28,518 nucleotides of DNA from Candidatus Cloacimonadota bacterium (GTDB taxonomy: Bacteria > Cloacimonadota > Cloacimonadia > Cloacimonadales > Cloacimonadaceae): NCBI GenBank assembly GCA_028681035.1, contig JAQUJJ010000037.1, forward strand, positions 1 through 28,518, given 5' to 3'. Each line of letters opens with the position of its first letter. Position 1 is the first letter of the stretch. Below, piece after piece: positions 9,419 through 15,597 of the stretch. Under the pieces are notes generated by a model that worked only from the letters and a program-made list of their open reading frames with translations, did not search any database and had not been told where the DNA came from. A program made the translations under genes and the position numbers.

Positions 9419-10672
9419 TTAGAGGATGTTGGTACGTAAGCCAATGTCTGTGCGATAGTATTGGGATGCAAAACTAATGCCCTGCACCTTTTCGTAGGCT
9501 TGCTTTCTTGCTGTTTCAATATCTTTTTCAATTCCAACAACACACATTACTCTACCTCCGGCTGTTACCAGTCCTTCAGTATTTTTGGCTACACCAGAGA
9601 AATATATCCCTTCTGCAAAGGAATCCCGAAAATCGATGGGAAGCCCTTGGGGATAGTTGCCGGGATAACCGGATGATGCCATCACCACGCCTAAAGCAGT
9701 GGCTTGTTTAAAGCTCAAATTCAATTTATCTACGTTAGTACCTAATATTGCATGGCACACTTCTAGCAGGTCATTCTCCAACAGAGGGAGCAATACTTCT
9801 GCTTCAGGATCTCCCAATCGGCAATTAAATTCTATTACCTTGGGTCCTTCTTTAGTGATCATAAGCCCACAATACAGGATTCCTTGGTATGGGTATCCCA
9901 ATTCTCGCATAGCTGCAAGAGTTGGCGATATAATACCTTCTTCAATTTGTTTGCGGAATACTTCAGCTTCGGGAACAGGAGCGTATGCACCCATACCCCC
10001 CGTGTTGGGACCCAGATCTCCGTCAAATACCTGTTTATGATCTTGGGCAAACACGGTGCTAACATAATTGATACCATCGCTGATGGCAAATAAAGATACT
10101 TCCCAACCTTGCAAATATTCCTCTAAGAGTACTCCCTTTTTTGTATTGATTGAATCAGTTGATTTTGTAAGCATGCTATCCAATACGTCTATTGTTTCTT
10201 GCCTTGTATAAACTATATGTACACCCTTACCGGCAGCTAGACCGTCTGCCTTTATTACCAATGGGTATGAGAAATCTTGTAGTGCTGATTCTATACCAGT
10301 TTCTGAGGTTAAAACTAAATACTTGGCAGTAGGAATCTTCCATTTTTGCATTAACTCTTTGGCAAATACCTTGCTGGTCTCAAGCTGTGCTGCAAACTTG
10401 CTGGGGGCAATCACATTTATCCCTGCCTCACGCAAGTAATCGGAAAGCCCTTCTTCAATGGGCTGTTCAGGTCCGATAAATACCAAACCGACTGTTTCTT
10501 TAATACAGTAATCCCTAATCTCTTGGTGGCTAGACAACTTAACACAATCGTAGAACATGGCTATGCCATCGTTCCCGGGAGATACAATTACTTCCTCTAC
10601 TCCCTTGCTGCGTGCAAAGCATTCCGCCAAAGCGTGTTCTCGTCCGCCACTGCCAATGATTAGTATGATCAA
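9419..10672 (-). CDS. purD: Phosphoribosylamine-glycine ligase
   Basis: 417 aa, normal length for GARS (EC 6.3.4.13). It joins 5-phosphoribosylamine and glycine with ATP in de novo purine synthesis, in the cytoplasm. The N-domain begins with the glycine-rich GSGGREHAL at 7-15. The ATP-grasp domain spans about 100-320, with KADGLAAGKGV, GPNTGGMGAYAP and the metal-binding EFNCRLGDPE. The C-terminal domain contains TAGGRVMCVVG. The start is TTG at 10670-10672, directly after the cinA stop. No in-frame ATG lies between that stop and the GSGGREH motif, and AGGA lies 6-9 bases upstream within the end of cinA, so the TTG is well supported. Translation is probably coupled to cinA. Confidence 0.97.
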   Translation of the reverse strand: MIILIIGSGGREHALAECFARSKGVEEVIVSPGNDGIAMFYDCVKLSSHQEIRDYCIKETVGLVFIGPEQPIEEGLSDYLREAGINVIAPSKFAAQLETSKVFAKELMQKWKIPTAKYLVLTSETGIESALQDFSYPLVIKADGLAAGKGVHIVYTRQETIDVLDSMLTKSTDSINTKKGVLLEEYLQGWEVSLFAISDGINYVSTVFAQDHKQVFDGDLGPNTGGMGAYAPVPEAEVFRKQIEEGIISPTLAAMRELGYPYQGILYCGLMITKEGPKVIEFNCRLGDPEAEVLLPLLENDLLEVCHAILGTNVDKLNLSFKQATALGVVMASSGYPGNYPQGLPIDFRDSFAEGIYFSGVAKNTEGLVTAGGRVMCVVGIEKDIETARKQAYEKVQGISFASQYYRTDIGLRTNIL

Positions 10673-11896
10673 CTATTTCCTACCTTGAAGAGATTTAACA
10701 ATCTCGAGGATAGCAAATTCTGAAGCTTTATAGCGTATTGAATCTCTATCTCCGGTGAAGATTTGTTTAACAGACCAATTCTGTTCTTTGGCGGCAAAGC
10801 CAAAATACACCGTCCCTAATGGTTTCTCGGCAGAACCGCCTTCTGGTCCTGCTATTCCTGTAATTGATATAGCATGAGAGGATTTTGTCAATTCTTTTAT
10901 TCCTATTGCCATTTCTTGTGCACATTCGCTGCTTACAGCTCCATAAGAGTTGAGAATATTAGCACTTATTCCCAAAACATTGGTTTTCATATCATTGGAA
11001 TAGGATACAATCCCCCCGAGAAAGCTGTGAGATGCACCAGAGATATCTGTAAGCATCTTCTGTGTCCAACCACCTGTGCAAGATTCCGCTATACTTAGAG
11101 TATAGCTCTGCTCATCAAGAAACTTTAGTAAGGCACTTGCCGGCGTTTCGTTATCTAAACCCCAGATATACGGAGTAATTTTCCGTTTGGCGAGAACGAT
11201 TGCTTTCTCTATTTGCTTAATATCACAGCCATAAAAGCGCATATCCACTCTGCCTGTTTGCGGTAGCCAAGCTAAGGCAACCCCTTCTGGTAGCTCCTCC
11301 AGCTTAAACAGTTCTGCCAAATTAGATTCAGATATTCCATACGTGTGTATTGTCTTCTGGATAATTGGTTTTATATCAGGATAGCTATTAGCAATTATCT
11401 GCCTCATGTGAGTCTCAAAAATGTATCTCATTTCAAGCGGAACACCTTGCAAGGCAAAAAACAGCTTATTCCCTTCCTTATAGTACAAGCCCGGGGCAGT
11501 TCCTCGCTCGTTCCTTAGTACTATAAAACCATCGGGAACCATCGCCTGATTTCTGTTGATAGGAGGTGTCTGCATATTCCGCTTTTCAAAGAGGCTCTGG
11601 ACATGTTGCCACACATCTTCGTCAAACTGTATTTCCTTGTCAAAAAACTCTGCAATGGCAGCTTTGCTAAGATCATCCTCTGTGGGTCCCAAACCACCAG
11701 TTGTGATAACAACATCGCTATATTTCCAAGCTTTTTTTAACGCTGTTTTTATTGCGATAGGATCATCTTTTATGATTATTGAATAATCAACCGGAATTCC
11801 CAAATTGGCAAGTTCAACCCCAAGATACGCCATATTGGTATTTATGGTCTTACCCAGTAGCAGTTCGTTGCCTATGCTGATTATCGTTGCATTCAT
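10673..11896 (-). CDS. cinA: CinA-family protein: nicotinamide-nucleotide amidase / ADP-ribose pyrophosphatase
   Basis: 407 aa, full length for two-domain CinA. The N-terminal MoCF-like domain (about 1-170) has ISIGNELLLGKTINTN and the signature TTGGLGPTEDD. In studied homologues this half hydrolyses ADP-ribose. The C-terminal PncC domain (about 250-405) contains IAESCTGG, GGIVSYSNDMK and ITGIAGPEGG. It deamidates nicotinamide mononucleotide (EC 3.5.1.42) in NAD salvage. The older name 'competence/damage-inducible protein' does not imply a competence role here. The ATG start lies one base after the proS stop with no clear ribosome binding site, so coupling to proS translation is likely. The gene ends exactly where purD starts. 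Confidence 0.95.
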   Translation of the reverse strand: MNATIISIGNELLLGKTINTNMAYLGVELANLGIPVDYSIIIKDDPIAIKTALKKAWKYSDVVITTGGLGPTEDDLSKAAIAEFFDKEIQFDEDVWQHVQSLFEKRNMQTPPINRNQAMVPDGFIVLRNERGTAPGLYYKEGNKLFFALQGVPLEMRYIFETHMRQIIANSYPDIKPIIQKTIHTYGISESNLAELFKLEELPEGVALAWLPQTGRVDMRFYGCDIKQIEKAIVLAKRKITPYIWGLDNETPASALLKFLDEQSYTLSIAESCTGGWTQKMLTDISGASHSFLGGIVSYSNDMKTNVLGISANILNSYGAVSSECAQEMAIGIKELTKSSHAISITGIAGPEGGSAEKPLGTVYFGFAAKEQNWSVKQIFTGDRDSIRYKASEFAILEIVKSLQGRK

Positions 11897-11897
11897 A

Positions 11898-13421
11898 TCA
11901 ATATGATTTGGCGAATATCACTCGACGTTTAGATTCCTTGCCACAGCAAATACACTTTCCTGCCTCATCTTTCCCATCGAAAGGTATGCAGCGGATGCTA
12001 ACCTTTAAATCGTTCTTTATCTGTTCTTCGCAAGCGGCATCTCCACACCAATGCGAAGAGGCAAAGCCACCGTGAATCTCTGGTTGTCCAGAATTCTTGG
12101 GCGTATAGTACTTATAAAACTCTTGCTTATCATCTATTTCTATGGTGTTTTCCGCACGGAAGGCGAGTGCTTTTTGATAATAACCATCCTGAATAGCTGA
12201 TAATGTGTCGCAAACAAAAGATGGCAACATATCTACTGCTACCGCTTCTTTCTCCCGTGGTTCTTGGTCTCTTCTGGCTACCATAACAGTGTTTTGGGCT
12301 ATATCACGAGGTCCGATTTCTATTCTTAAAGGTATCCCTTTCTTTATCCAATGCCAGTTACGCTCGCTGGAAGTGATATCTCTATCGTCCAATTCAACAT
12401 ATACTTTAACGCCTTCAAAGCTTAACTGCTTAAGTTGTTGTTCTAAATCTTTGGCAAAGCCGAGAACTTGCTCATGCTCTTCTTCGCTGCGATAGATGGG
12501 AATTATCGCCACATGTGAGGGTGCAATCTTAGGCGGCAACACCAGCCCATTATCATCACTATGAGCCATAATTAGCGCACCAATCAGCCGTGTGGAAACA
12601 CCCCAGGAAGTAGTCCAGGCATATTCTACTTCGCCACTGCGATTCTGGTATTTAATGCCTGATGATTTGGCAAAGTTCTGCCCTAAAAAGTGTGAAGTTC
12701 CGGATTGCAATGCTTTCTTATCCTGCATCATAGCTTCAATACAAAAAGTGGTTACAGCACCGGGGAATTTCTCGGATTCTGTTTTCTCCCCTTGTATCAC
12801 AGGAAGAGCAAGAAACTCTTTGGCGAATGTGGCATAAACTCCCAGCATTTTTCTTGTTTCTTCCATAGCTTCCGCTTCTGTTTCGTGCACGGTGTGCCCT
12901 TCTTGCCACAGAAACTCCGCAGTTCTTAAGAATAGGCGAGTACGCATTTCCCAACGGACAATATTCGCCCATTGGTTTATAAGTAGGGGAAGGTCTCGGT
13001 ATGAAGAAACCCATTTGGCAAAGGAAGCTCCTATAATAGTTTCGCTAGTAGGGCGCACGATATAAGGTTCGGTTAATTCACCGGCAACTTTCAAACCGCC
13101 TGCACCATCGTTTTCCAAACGGCTATGAGTAACTATTGCACATTCTTTAGCAAATCCCTCTACATGTTCTGCTTCTTTTTCGAAATAACTTTTGGGAATG
13201 AAGATAGGAAAGTAGGCATTGCGGTGTCCCGTTTCGCGGAACATAATATCCAAAGCCCGTTGAATGTTTTCCCATATTGCATAGCCCCAAGGCTTTATAA
13301 CCATGCAGCCACGCACATCACTGTTTTCTGCCATATCAGCAGCTTTTATCACTTGTTGATACCACTCAGCATAATTTTTCTCTCTGATCGGTACAATCGC
13401 TGTTTGTTTATTCTTGCTCAC
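11898..13421 (-). CDS. proS: Prolyl-tRNA synthetase, archaeal/eukaryotic type (ProS type 3)
   Basis: 507 aa class II prolyl-tRNA synthetase (EC 6.1.1.15) of the short type that lacks the editing insertion. Visible: an N-terminal catalytic core with VKAADMAE-like and RGCMVIKPWGY segments, RPTSET (near 125), the motif 2 region VRWEMRTRLFLRTAEFLWQEGHT, and GTSHFLGQNFAK. An anticodon-binding domain follows (about 290-400). Last is a C-terminal zinc-type domain with Cys in WCGDAACE and CICCGKE, ending in a C-terminal tyrosine (KSY) as archaeal-type enzymes do. The start is GTG at 13419-13421 with GGAG about 7 bases upstream; the ATG further upstream meets a stop after two codons. It is the first gene of the long minus-strand series and has the repeat-rich gap upstream, so the promoter probably lies in 13422-13560. 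Confidence 0.97.
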   Translation of the reverse strand: MSKNKQTAIVPIREKNYAEWYQQVIKAADMAENSDVRGCMVIKPWGYAIWENIQRALDIMFRETGHRNAYFPIFIPKSYFEKEAEHVEGFAKECAIVTHSRLENDGAGGLKVAGELTEPYIVRPTSETIIGASFAKWVSSYRDLPLLINQWANIVRWEMRTRLFLRTAEFLWQEGHTVHETEAEAMEETRKMLGVYATFAKEFLALPVIQGEKTESEKFPGAVTTFCIEAMMQDKKALQSGTSHFLGQNFAKSSGIKYQNRSGEVEYAWTTSWGVSTRLIGALIMAHSDDNGLVLPPKIAPSHVAIIPIYRSEEEHEQVLGFAKDLEQQLKQLSFEGVKVYVELDDRDITSSERNWHWIKKGIPLRIEIGPRDIAQNTVMVARRDQEPREKEAVAVDMLPSFVCDTLSAIQDGYYQKALAFRAENTIEIDDKQEFYKYYTPKNSGQPEIHGGFASSHWCGDAACEEQIKNDLKVSIRCIPFDGKDEAGKCICCGKESKRRVIFAKSY

Positions 13422-13559
13422 GTATTCTCCACTATTTCATACTGTTGCGAAACTAACCGCCACCAATTGACACATTAATATAATCGCTTTTTTACTCTTT
13501 TTTAAAGAAAAGACCAAATCTCATATCAAGGAGAAATTGTCAATGCAAAAGAACTATAG

Positions 13560-13634
13560 GTGAAAGCTGCGCAGGTGAGATTAAAGCTGGTGAGAGCAAA
13601 GCAAGTAAGAGCAAAGCAAGTGAGAACTGTGTGC
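13560..13634. repeat. 15-bp tandem array, five units
   Basis: Five consecutive 15-bp units start at 13560, 13575, 13590, 13605 and 13620. Each begins GTGA or GTAA; the best-matched neighbours, 3 and 4 (GTGAGAGCAAAGCAA and GTAAGAGCAAAGCAA), differ at one base. The outer units are more diverged. The array lies immediately before the first hairpin unit, upstream of proS. No function is evident. Confidence 0.75.
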
Positions 13635-13636
13635 CT

Positions 13637-13698
13637 GGAGTCCTTTGTGCCTATGCTAATCATATGTTCACCTATAACTTAACGGCACACTGGACTTT
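13637..13698. repeat. Hairpin repeat unit U1 (15-32-15)
   Basis: The left arm GGAGTCCTTTGTGCC (13637-13651) pairs with the right arm GGCACACTGGACTTT (13684-13698). The outer AGTCC/GGACT and inner TGTGCC/GGCACA segments pair, positions 8-9 form a 2-nt internal bulge, and the first two positions are G-T wobbles. The loop is 32 nt. A diverged copy in the opposite orientation lies at 21116-21177. The next unit starts 82 bases downstream, so U1, U2 and the left half of U3 form a tandem series with an 82-83 bp period. Confidence 0.8.
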
Positions 13699-13718
13699 AC
13701 ATGAAAGCTGTATGTTAT

Positions 13719-13780
13719 GGAGTCCAAGGTGCCTCTACTATCTTCATATATAACTGTAACTTAGCGGCACCTTGGACTTT
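13719..13780. repeat. Hairpin repeat unit U2 (15-32-15)
   Basis: The left arm GGAGTCCAAGGTGCC (13719-13733) and right arm GGCACCTTGGACTTT (13766-13780) pair along all 15 positions, 13 Watson-Crick plus two G-T wobbles, around a 32-nt loop. The inner stem differs from U1 (GGTGCC instead of TGTGCC), and the partner arm has changed to match. The loop resembles the reverse complement of the U3 loop (shared CTATCTTCATA), so units occur in both orientations. Confidence 0.82.
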
Positions 13781-13832
13781 AAATAACAAGGGGATATTGC
13801 TGAAGTCCAAAGAGCCAATAAACTATAGGTAT
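13781..13832. repeat. 52-bp direct repeat, left copy
   Basis: This 52-bp stretch recurs at 14179-14230 with a single mismatch (GATATTGC versus GATATCGC). It contains the linker after U2 and the left half of hairpin unit U3 (arm at 13802-13816), which is cut off here by the 13833-14178 insert. The two copies abut that insert exactly on both sides. Confidence 0.9.
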
Positions 13833-14178
13833 GGCTCAAGTTCATTTATGGTGGGTAAGGAGACTTGATCACCAAAAATGTAAAAGAGAAGTCCCAGCGG
13901 GACAAAAGGTATTAGCGACGGGTTTTAACCCGGCGACAATGGAGAAAAAGAACATTGCTAGTCCCAGCGGGACGACAGATGTAATCATATATGTTCGTAA
14001 GTATTAACGCAAAGAATAAGCCACCTGTCACCCCGTTCATTTATATGACGTATTTATCACGCCGGGTTAAAACCCGTCGCTAATACCGATCATCCCTAAA
14101 GGGACTAAAATTGAACAGCCTAAACTAGTTGCCAAGCAGCCCACATATACAATCACCCACTCTAATTGAACTTGAGCC
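13833..14178. mobile_element. 346-bp MITE-like insert with inverted ends
   Basis: The left end GGCTCAAGTTCA (13833-13844) is matched by TGAACTTGAGCC at 14167-14178, a perfect 12-bp terminal inverted repeat. It weakens inward but stays similar over about 25 bp (TGGGTAAG on one side, CACCCACTC on the other). It interrupts hairpin unit U3 and is flanked by 52-bp direct repeats. The first 126 bp are identical to 28393-28518 at the right edge of the window. Inside are BIME/REP-like palindromes. No open reading frame for a transposase is present, so if mobile it must be moved in trans. A composite formed by repeat recombination is the alternative. Confidence 0.6.
13891..14105. repeat. BIME/REP-like palindrome cluster
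   Basis: Five palindromic parts: GTCCCAGCGGGAC at 13891-13903 and again at 13961-13973; CGGGTTTTAACCCG at 13919-13932; its inverted partner within 14060-14087; and TCCCTAAAGGGA at 14093-14104. The 28 bp at 13908-13935 (GGTATTAGCGACGG ... CCCGGCG) are exactly reverse-complementary to 14060-14087. Paired opposite palindromes like this resemble BIMEs built from REP sequences, which in other bacteria are linked to RAYT (IS200-like) transposases. No RAYT gene lies in this window. Confidence 0.75.
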
Positions 14179-14230
14179 AAATAACAAGGGGATATCGCTG
14201 AAGTCCAAAGAGCCAATAAACTATAGGTAT
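14179..14230. repeat. 52-bp direct repeat, right copy
   Basis: Second copy of 13781-13832, one mismatch in 52. It restarts directly after the inverted end of the insert and runs on into the complete hairpin unit U3, so this copy marks the uninterrupted locus. Confidence 0.9.
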
Positions 14231-14261
14231 GTATGAAGATAGGAATGGCTCTTTGAACTCC
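14200..14261. repeat. Hairpin repeat unit U3 (15-32-15)
   Basis: The left arm GAAGTCCAAAGAGCC (14200-14214) pairs at 13 of 15 positions with the right arm GGCTCTTTGAACTCC (14247-14261) around a 32-nt loop. The inner stem is AAAGAGCC/GGCTCTTT, different from U1 and U2 yet fully complementary. The flank after it (about 14256-14308) matches the reverse complement of about 21070-21123. Confidence 0.82.
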
Positions 14262-14357
14262 AGACACACTTTCATTATCGGTAGCGAAGGCAAGGCTTCA
14301 GTAAAGTCATCGATTGTAATATCTAAAGCTCTATCTACCATTCTTATAACTAATGAT

Positions 14358-14455
14358 GAAGTCCAGCCTGCCATCAAATTATCATGCATTTGCAAACATA
14401 AAGGTCTAGAAAAACTGAGGAAGCAAGTAATAATAAGTTTGGCAGGAAGGACTCC
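14358..14455. repeat. Hairpin repeat unit U4 (long-loop variant)
   Basis: The left arm GAAGTCCAGCCTGCC (14358-14372) and right arm GGCAGGAAGGACTCC (14441-14455) pair at 12 of 15 positions, with the same 2-nt mismatch at arm positions 8-9 as in U1. The inner stem is CCTGCC/GGCAGG. The loop is 68 nt instead of 32. Confidence 0.72.
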
Positions 14456-14573
14456 AAACAACTTGAAGGGCTACCAACAAATGACTCCATATTTACTAGT
14501 CAAAGAAACATCGTCCTGCGCTACAACATGCTTCTCGACCTCTAGACTTCATTACTTTGTTCCGCACCAGCAG

Positions 14574-14642
14574 GAATTGCCCTATCACTAGCCACCCATT
14601 GTCCTCTTTGTGGGCAATGAGTGGGCAATGATAGGGCAATTC
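14574..14642. repeat. 69-bp long hairpin
   Basis: The left arm 14574-14604 (starts GAATTGCCCTATCA) and right arm 14612-14642 (ends TGATAGGGCAATTC) pair at 26 of 31 positions around a 7-nt loop. There is no T-run on either side, so it is not a standard intrinsic terminator, although it lies about 150 bases past the stop of the minus-strand lipoprotein gene. The right arm contains a local near-duplication (GGGCAATGAGTGGGCAATGA). Confidence 0.8.
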
Positions 14643-14790
14643 AAGCAAGGAAGAATCCTTATAGCCAAATCGACGCTACACTCTCTGTAATTTCATACCC
14701 CTCACATGCAACATCCGTGACGGTTGCTGTTACAATTTTCTTTTCTATCTAGCAGCAACTAGTATTGGTAATGTTTGCAGATATTGGTTA

Positions 14791-15276
14791 TTATGATTTC
14801 ACGAACTGTATGGTGAAGGTATAGGTAAGTGGCGATCTAACTAAAAAACGCCAATTAGCCATTTCATTCTGAACAGAGCTAATAAACTCTTGAGTGAAGT
14901 TGCCTGAGGTAACTATTACTTCCGAATTATGTGCATTTCCTGCCTCATTGATAAAAAGTTTAATCTGCATAGCCCCCTGAAATGGTGTAGTAAGAGATTC
15001 TTGCCTATATAGGTTTTGTAGCTGTACCTTGCGCATATTTACAACATTTTGAACATGCGCTAAATCGCTTTTTTTCTTGGCAGCTTTAGCATCTTCAATT
15101 TCATCAAAGGTTTTCTCGATAGCCTCAGAAATTGGTGGCACAGCAGCAGGTGTGGAGGGGCTTGCAACAGGCGTAACTGGTGCAACAGTTGGCTGTGCCG
15201 TTTTGGGGGCTGCACAGGATGATAATACTAATAGCATCAAACCAGTAAACAAGATAAAATACATAGTTCGTTTCAT
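14791..15276 (-). CDS. Lipoprotein with AgmX/TonB-C-like domain
   Basis: 161 aa. Signal residues 1-20 end in VLSS-Cys21, a good lipobox. Residues 22-50 are Pro/Ala/Thr/Val-rich, a flexible linker, followed by a charged helical stretch (about 51-75). The rest (about 75-157) fits the AgmX/PglI or TonB-family C-terminal fold: NVVNMRKVQLQNLYRQE, then GAMQIKLFINEAGNAHNSEVIVTSGN, then VQNEMANWRF. Such domains occur on envelope lipoproteins and on energy-transducing proteins; the partner here is unknown. The start is ATG with AGGAG about 7 bases upstream. It stands alone, facing away from the O-acetylation operon, with repeat-rich sequence past its stop. Confidence 0.82.
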   Translation of the reverse strand: MKRTMYFILFTGLMLLVLSSCAAPKTAQPTVAPVTPVASPSTPAAVPPISEAIEKTFDEIEDAKAAKKKSDLAHVQNVVNMRKVQLQNLYRQESLTTPFQGAMQIKLFINEAGNAHNSEVIVTSGNFTQEFISSVQNEMANWRFLVRSPLTYTFTIQFVKS

Positions 15277-15597
15277 TGATAGCTCCTTTTTAAGCTTTCT
15301 TAGCTCTTATTGTATTGTTAGTTTCAAAATCATACTTCATTGATTGTAGGATGCCCACCCCGTGCCAGATGCATAACAACTTGTTATAGGTAACATTGTC
15401 TCTCCTTACAGCAGCCTCAGTTAACACAAAACACAAGGCTCTGACTCCAAAAAAGCCACACTCCACAGAAAACGTATTCCCGCAAGGTAAAACCTTTATT
15501 AATAGTTTAAGCGTTGTTTCACAAAAACCAAATTATTCTTGACTTATGGATGCTATCTAAAAATTGACTATGTATGAAGTAATGTATGAGATGAGAA
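15277..15597. other. Divergent intergenic region (321 bp)
   Basis: This region lies between the divergently oriented lipoprotein gene (minus) and the first SGNH gene (plus), so it should carry both promoters. Two TTGACT boxes are present on the plus strand (15539-15544 and 15564-15569), but neither has a convincing -10 box at normal spacing. No hairpin repeat unit, RNA gene or ORF was recognised here. Confidence 0.5.

Larger units (their letters stand above)
13422..14790. other. Repeat mosaic without a convincing gene (1369 bp)
   Basis: This gap lies between the start of proS and the 3' end of a minus-strand lipoprotein gene. Bases 13422-13559 probably carry the proS promoter; TATATT around 13476-13481 on the minus strand is a weak -10 candidate only. 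The rest is non-coding repeat sequence, described in separate entries: a 15-bp tandem array, hairpin units, a 346-bp insert with inverted ends, BIME-like palindromes and a 69-bp hairpin. A 120-codon open frame at 14229-14591 runs through hairpin arms, has no recognisable domain and no ribosome binding site, and is judged not to be a gene. Confidence 0.75.

Noticed and set aside
13637..14261. CRISPR array
   Set aside because: The units are inverted-repeat hairpins with similar loops, not identical direct repeats separated by unique spacers, and no cas gene is present.
13637..14455. Integron attC sites
   Set aside because: The spaced inverted repeats recall attC, but the GTTRRRY/RYYYAAC core sites are missing at the unit ends, and there are no cassette genes or integrase.
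14229..14591. 120-codon open frame inside the repeat mosaic
   Set aside because: It runs through the U3 and U4 hairpin arms, has no ribosome binding site, no domain and a composition unlike neighbouring proteins; it reads as translated repeat.
14574..14642. Intrinsic terminator
   Set aside because: The stem is strong but no T-run follows on either strand.
15539..15569. TTGACT boxes as promoters for the SGNH operon
   Set aside because: No acceptable -10 box at 16-18 bases from either; not called as a promoter.
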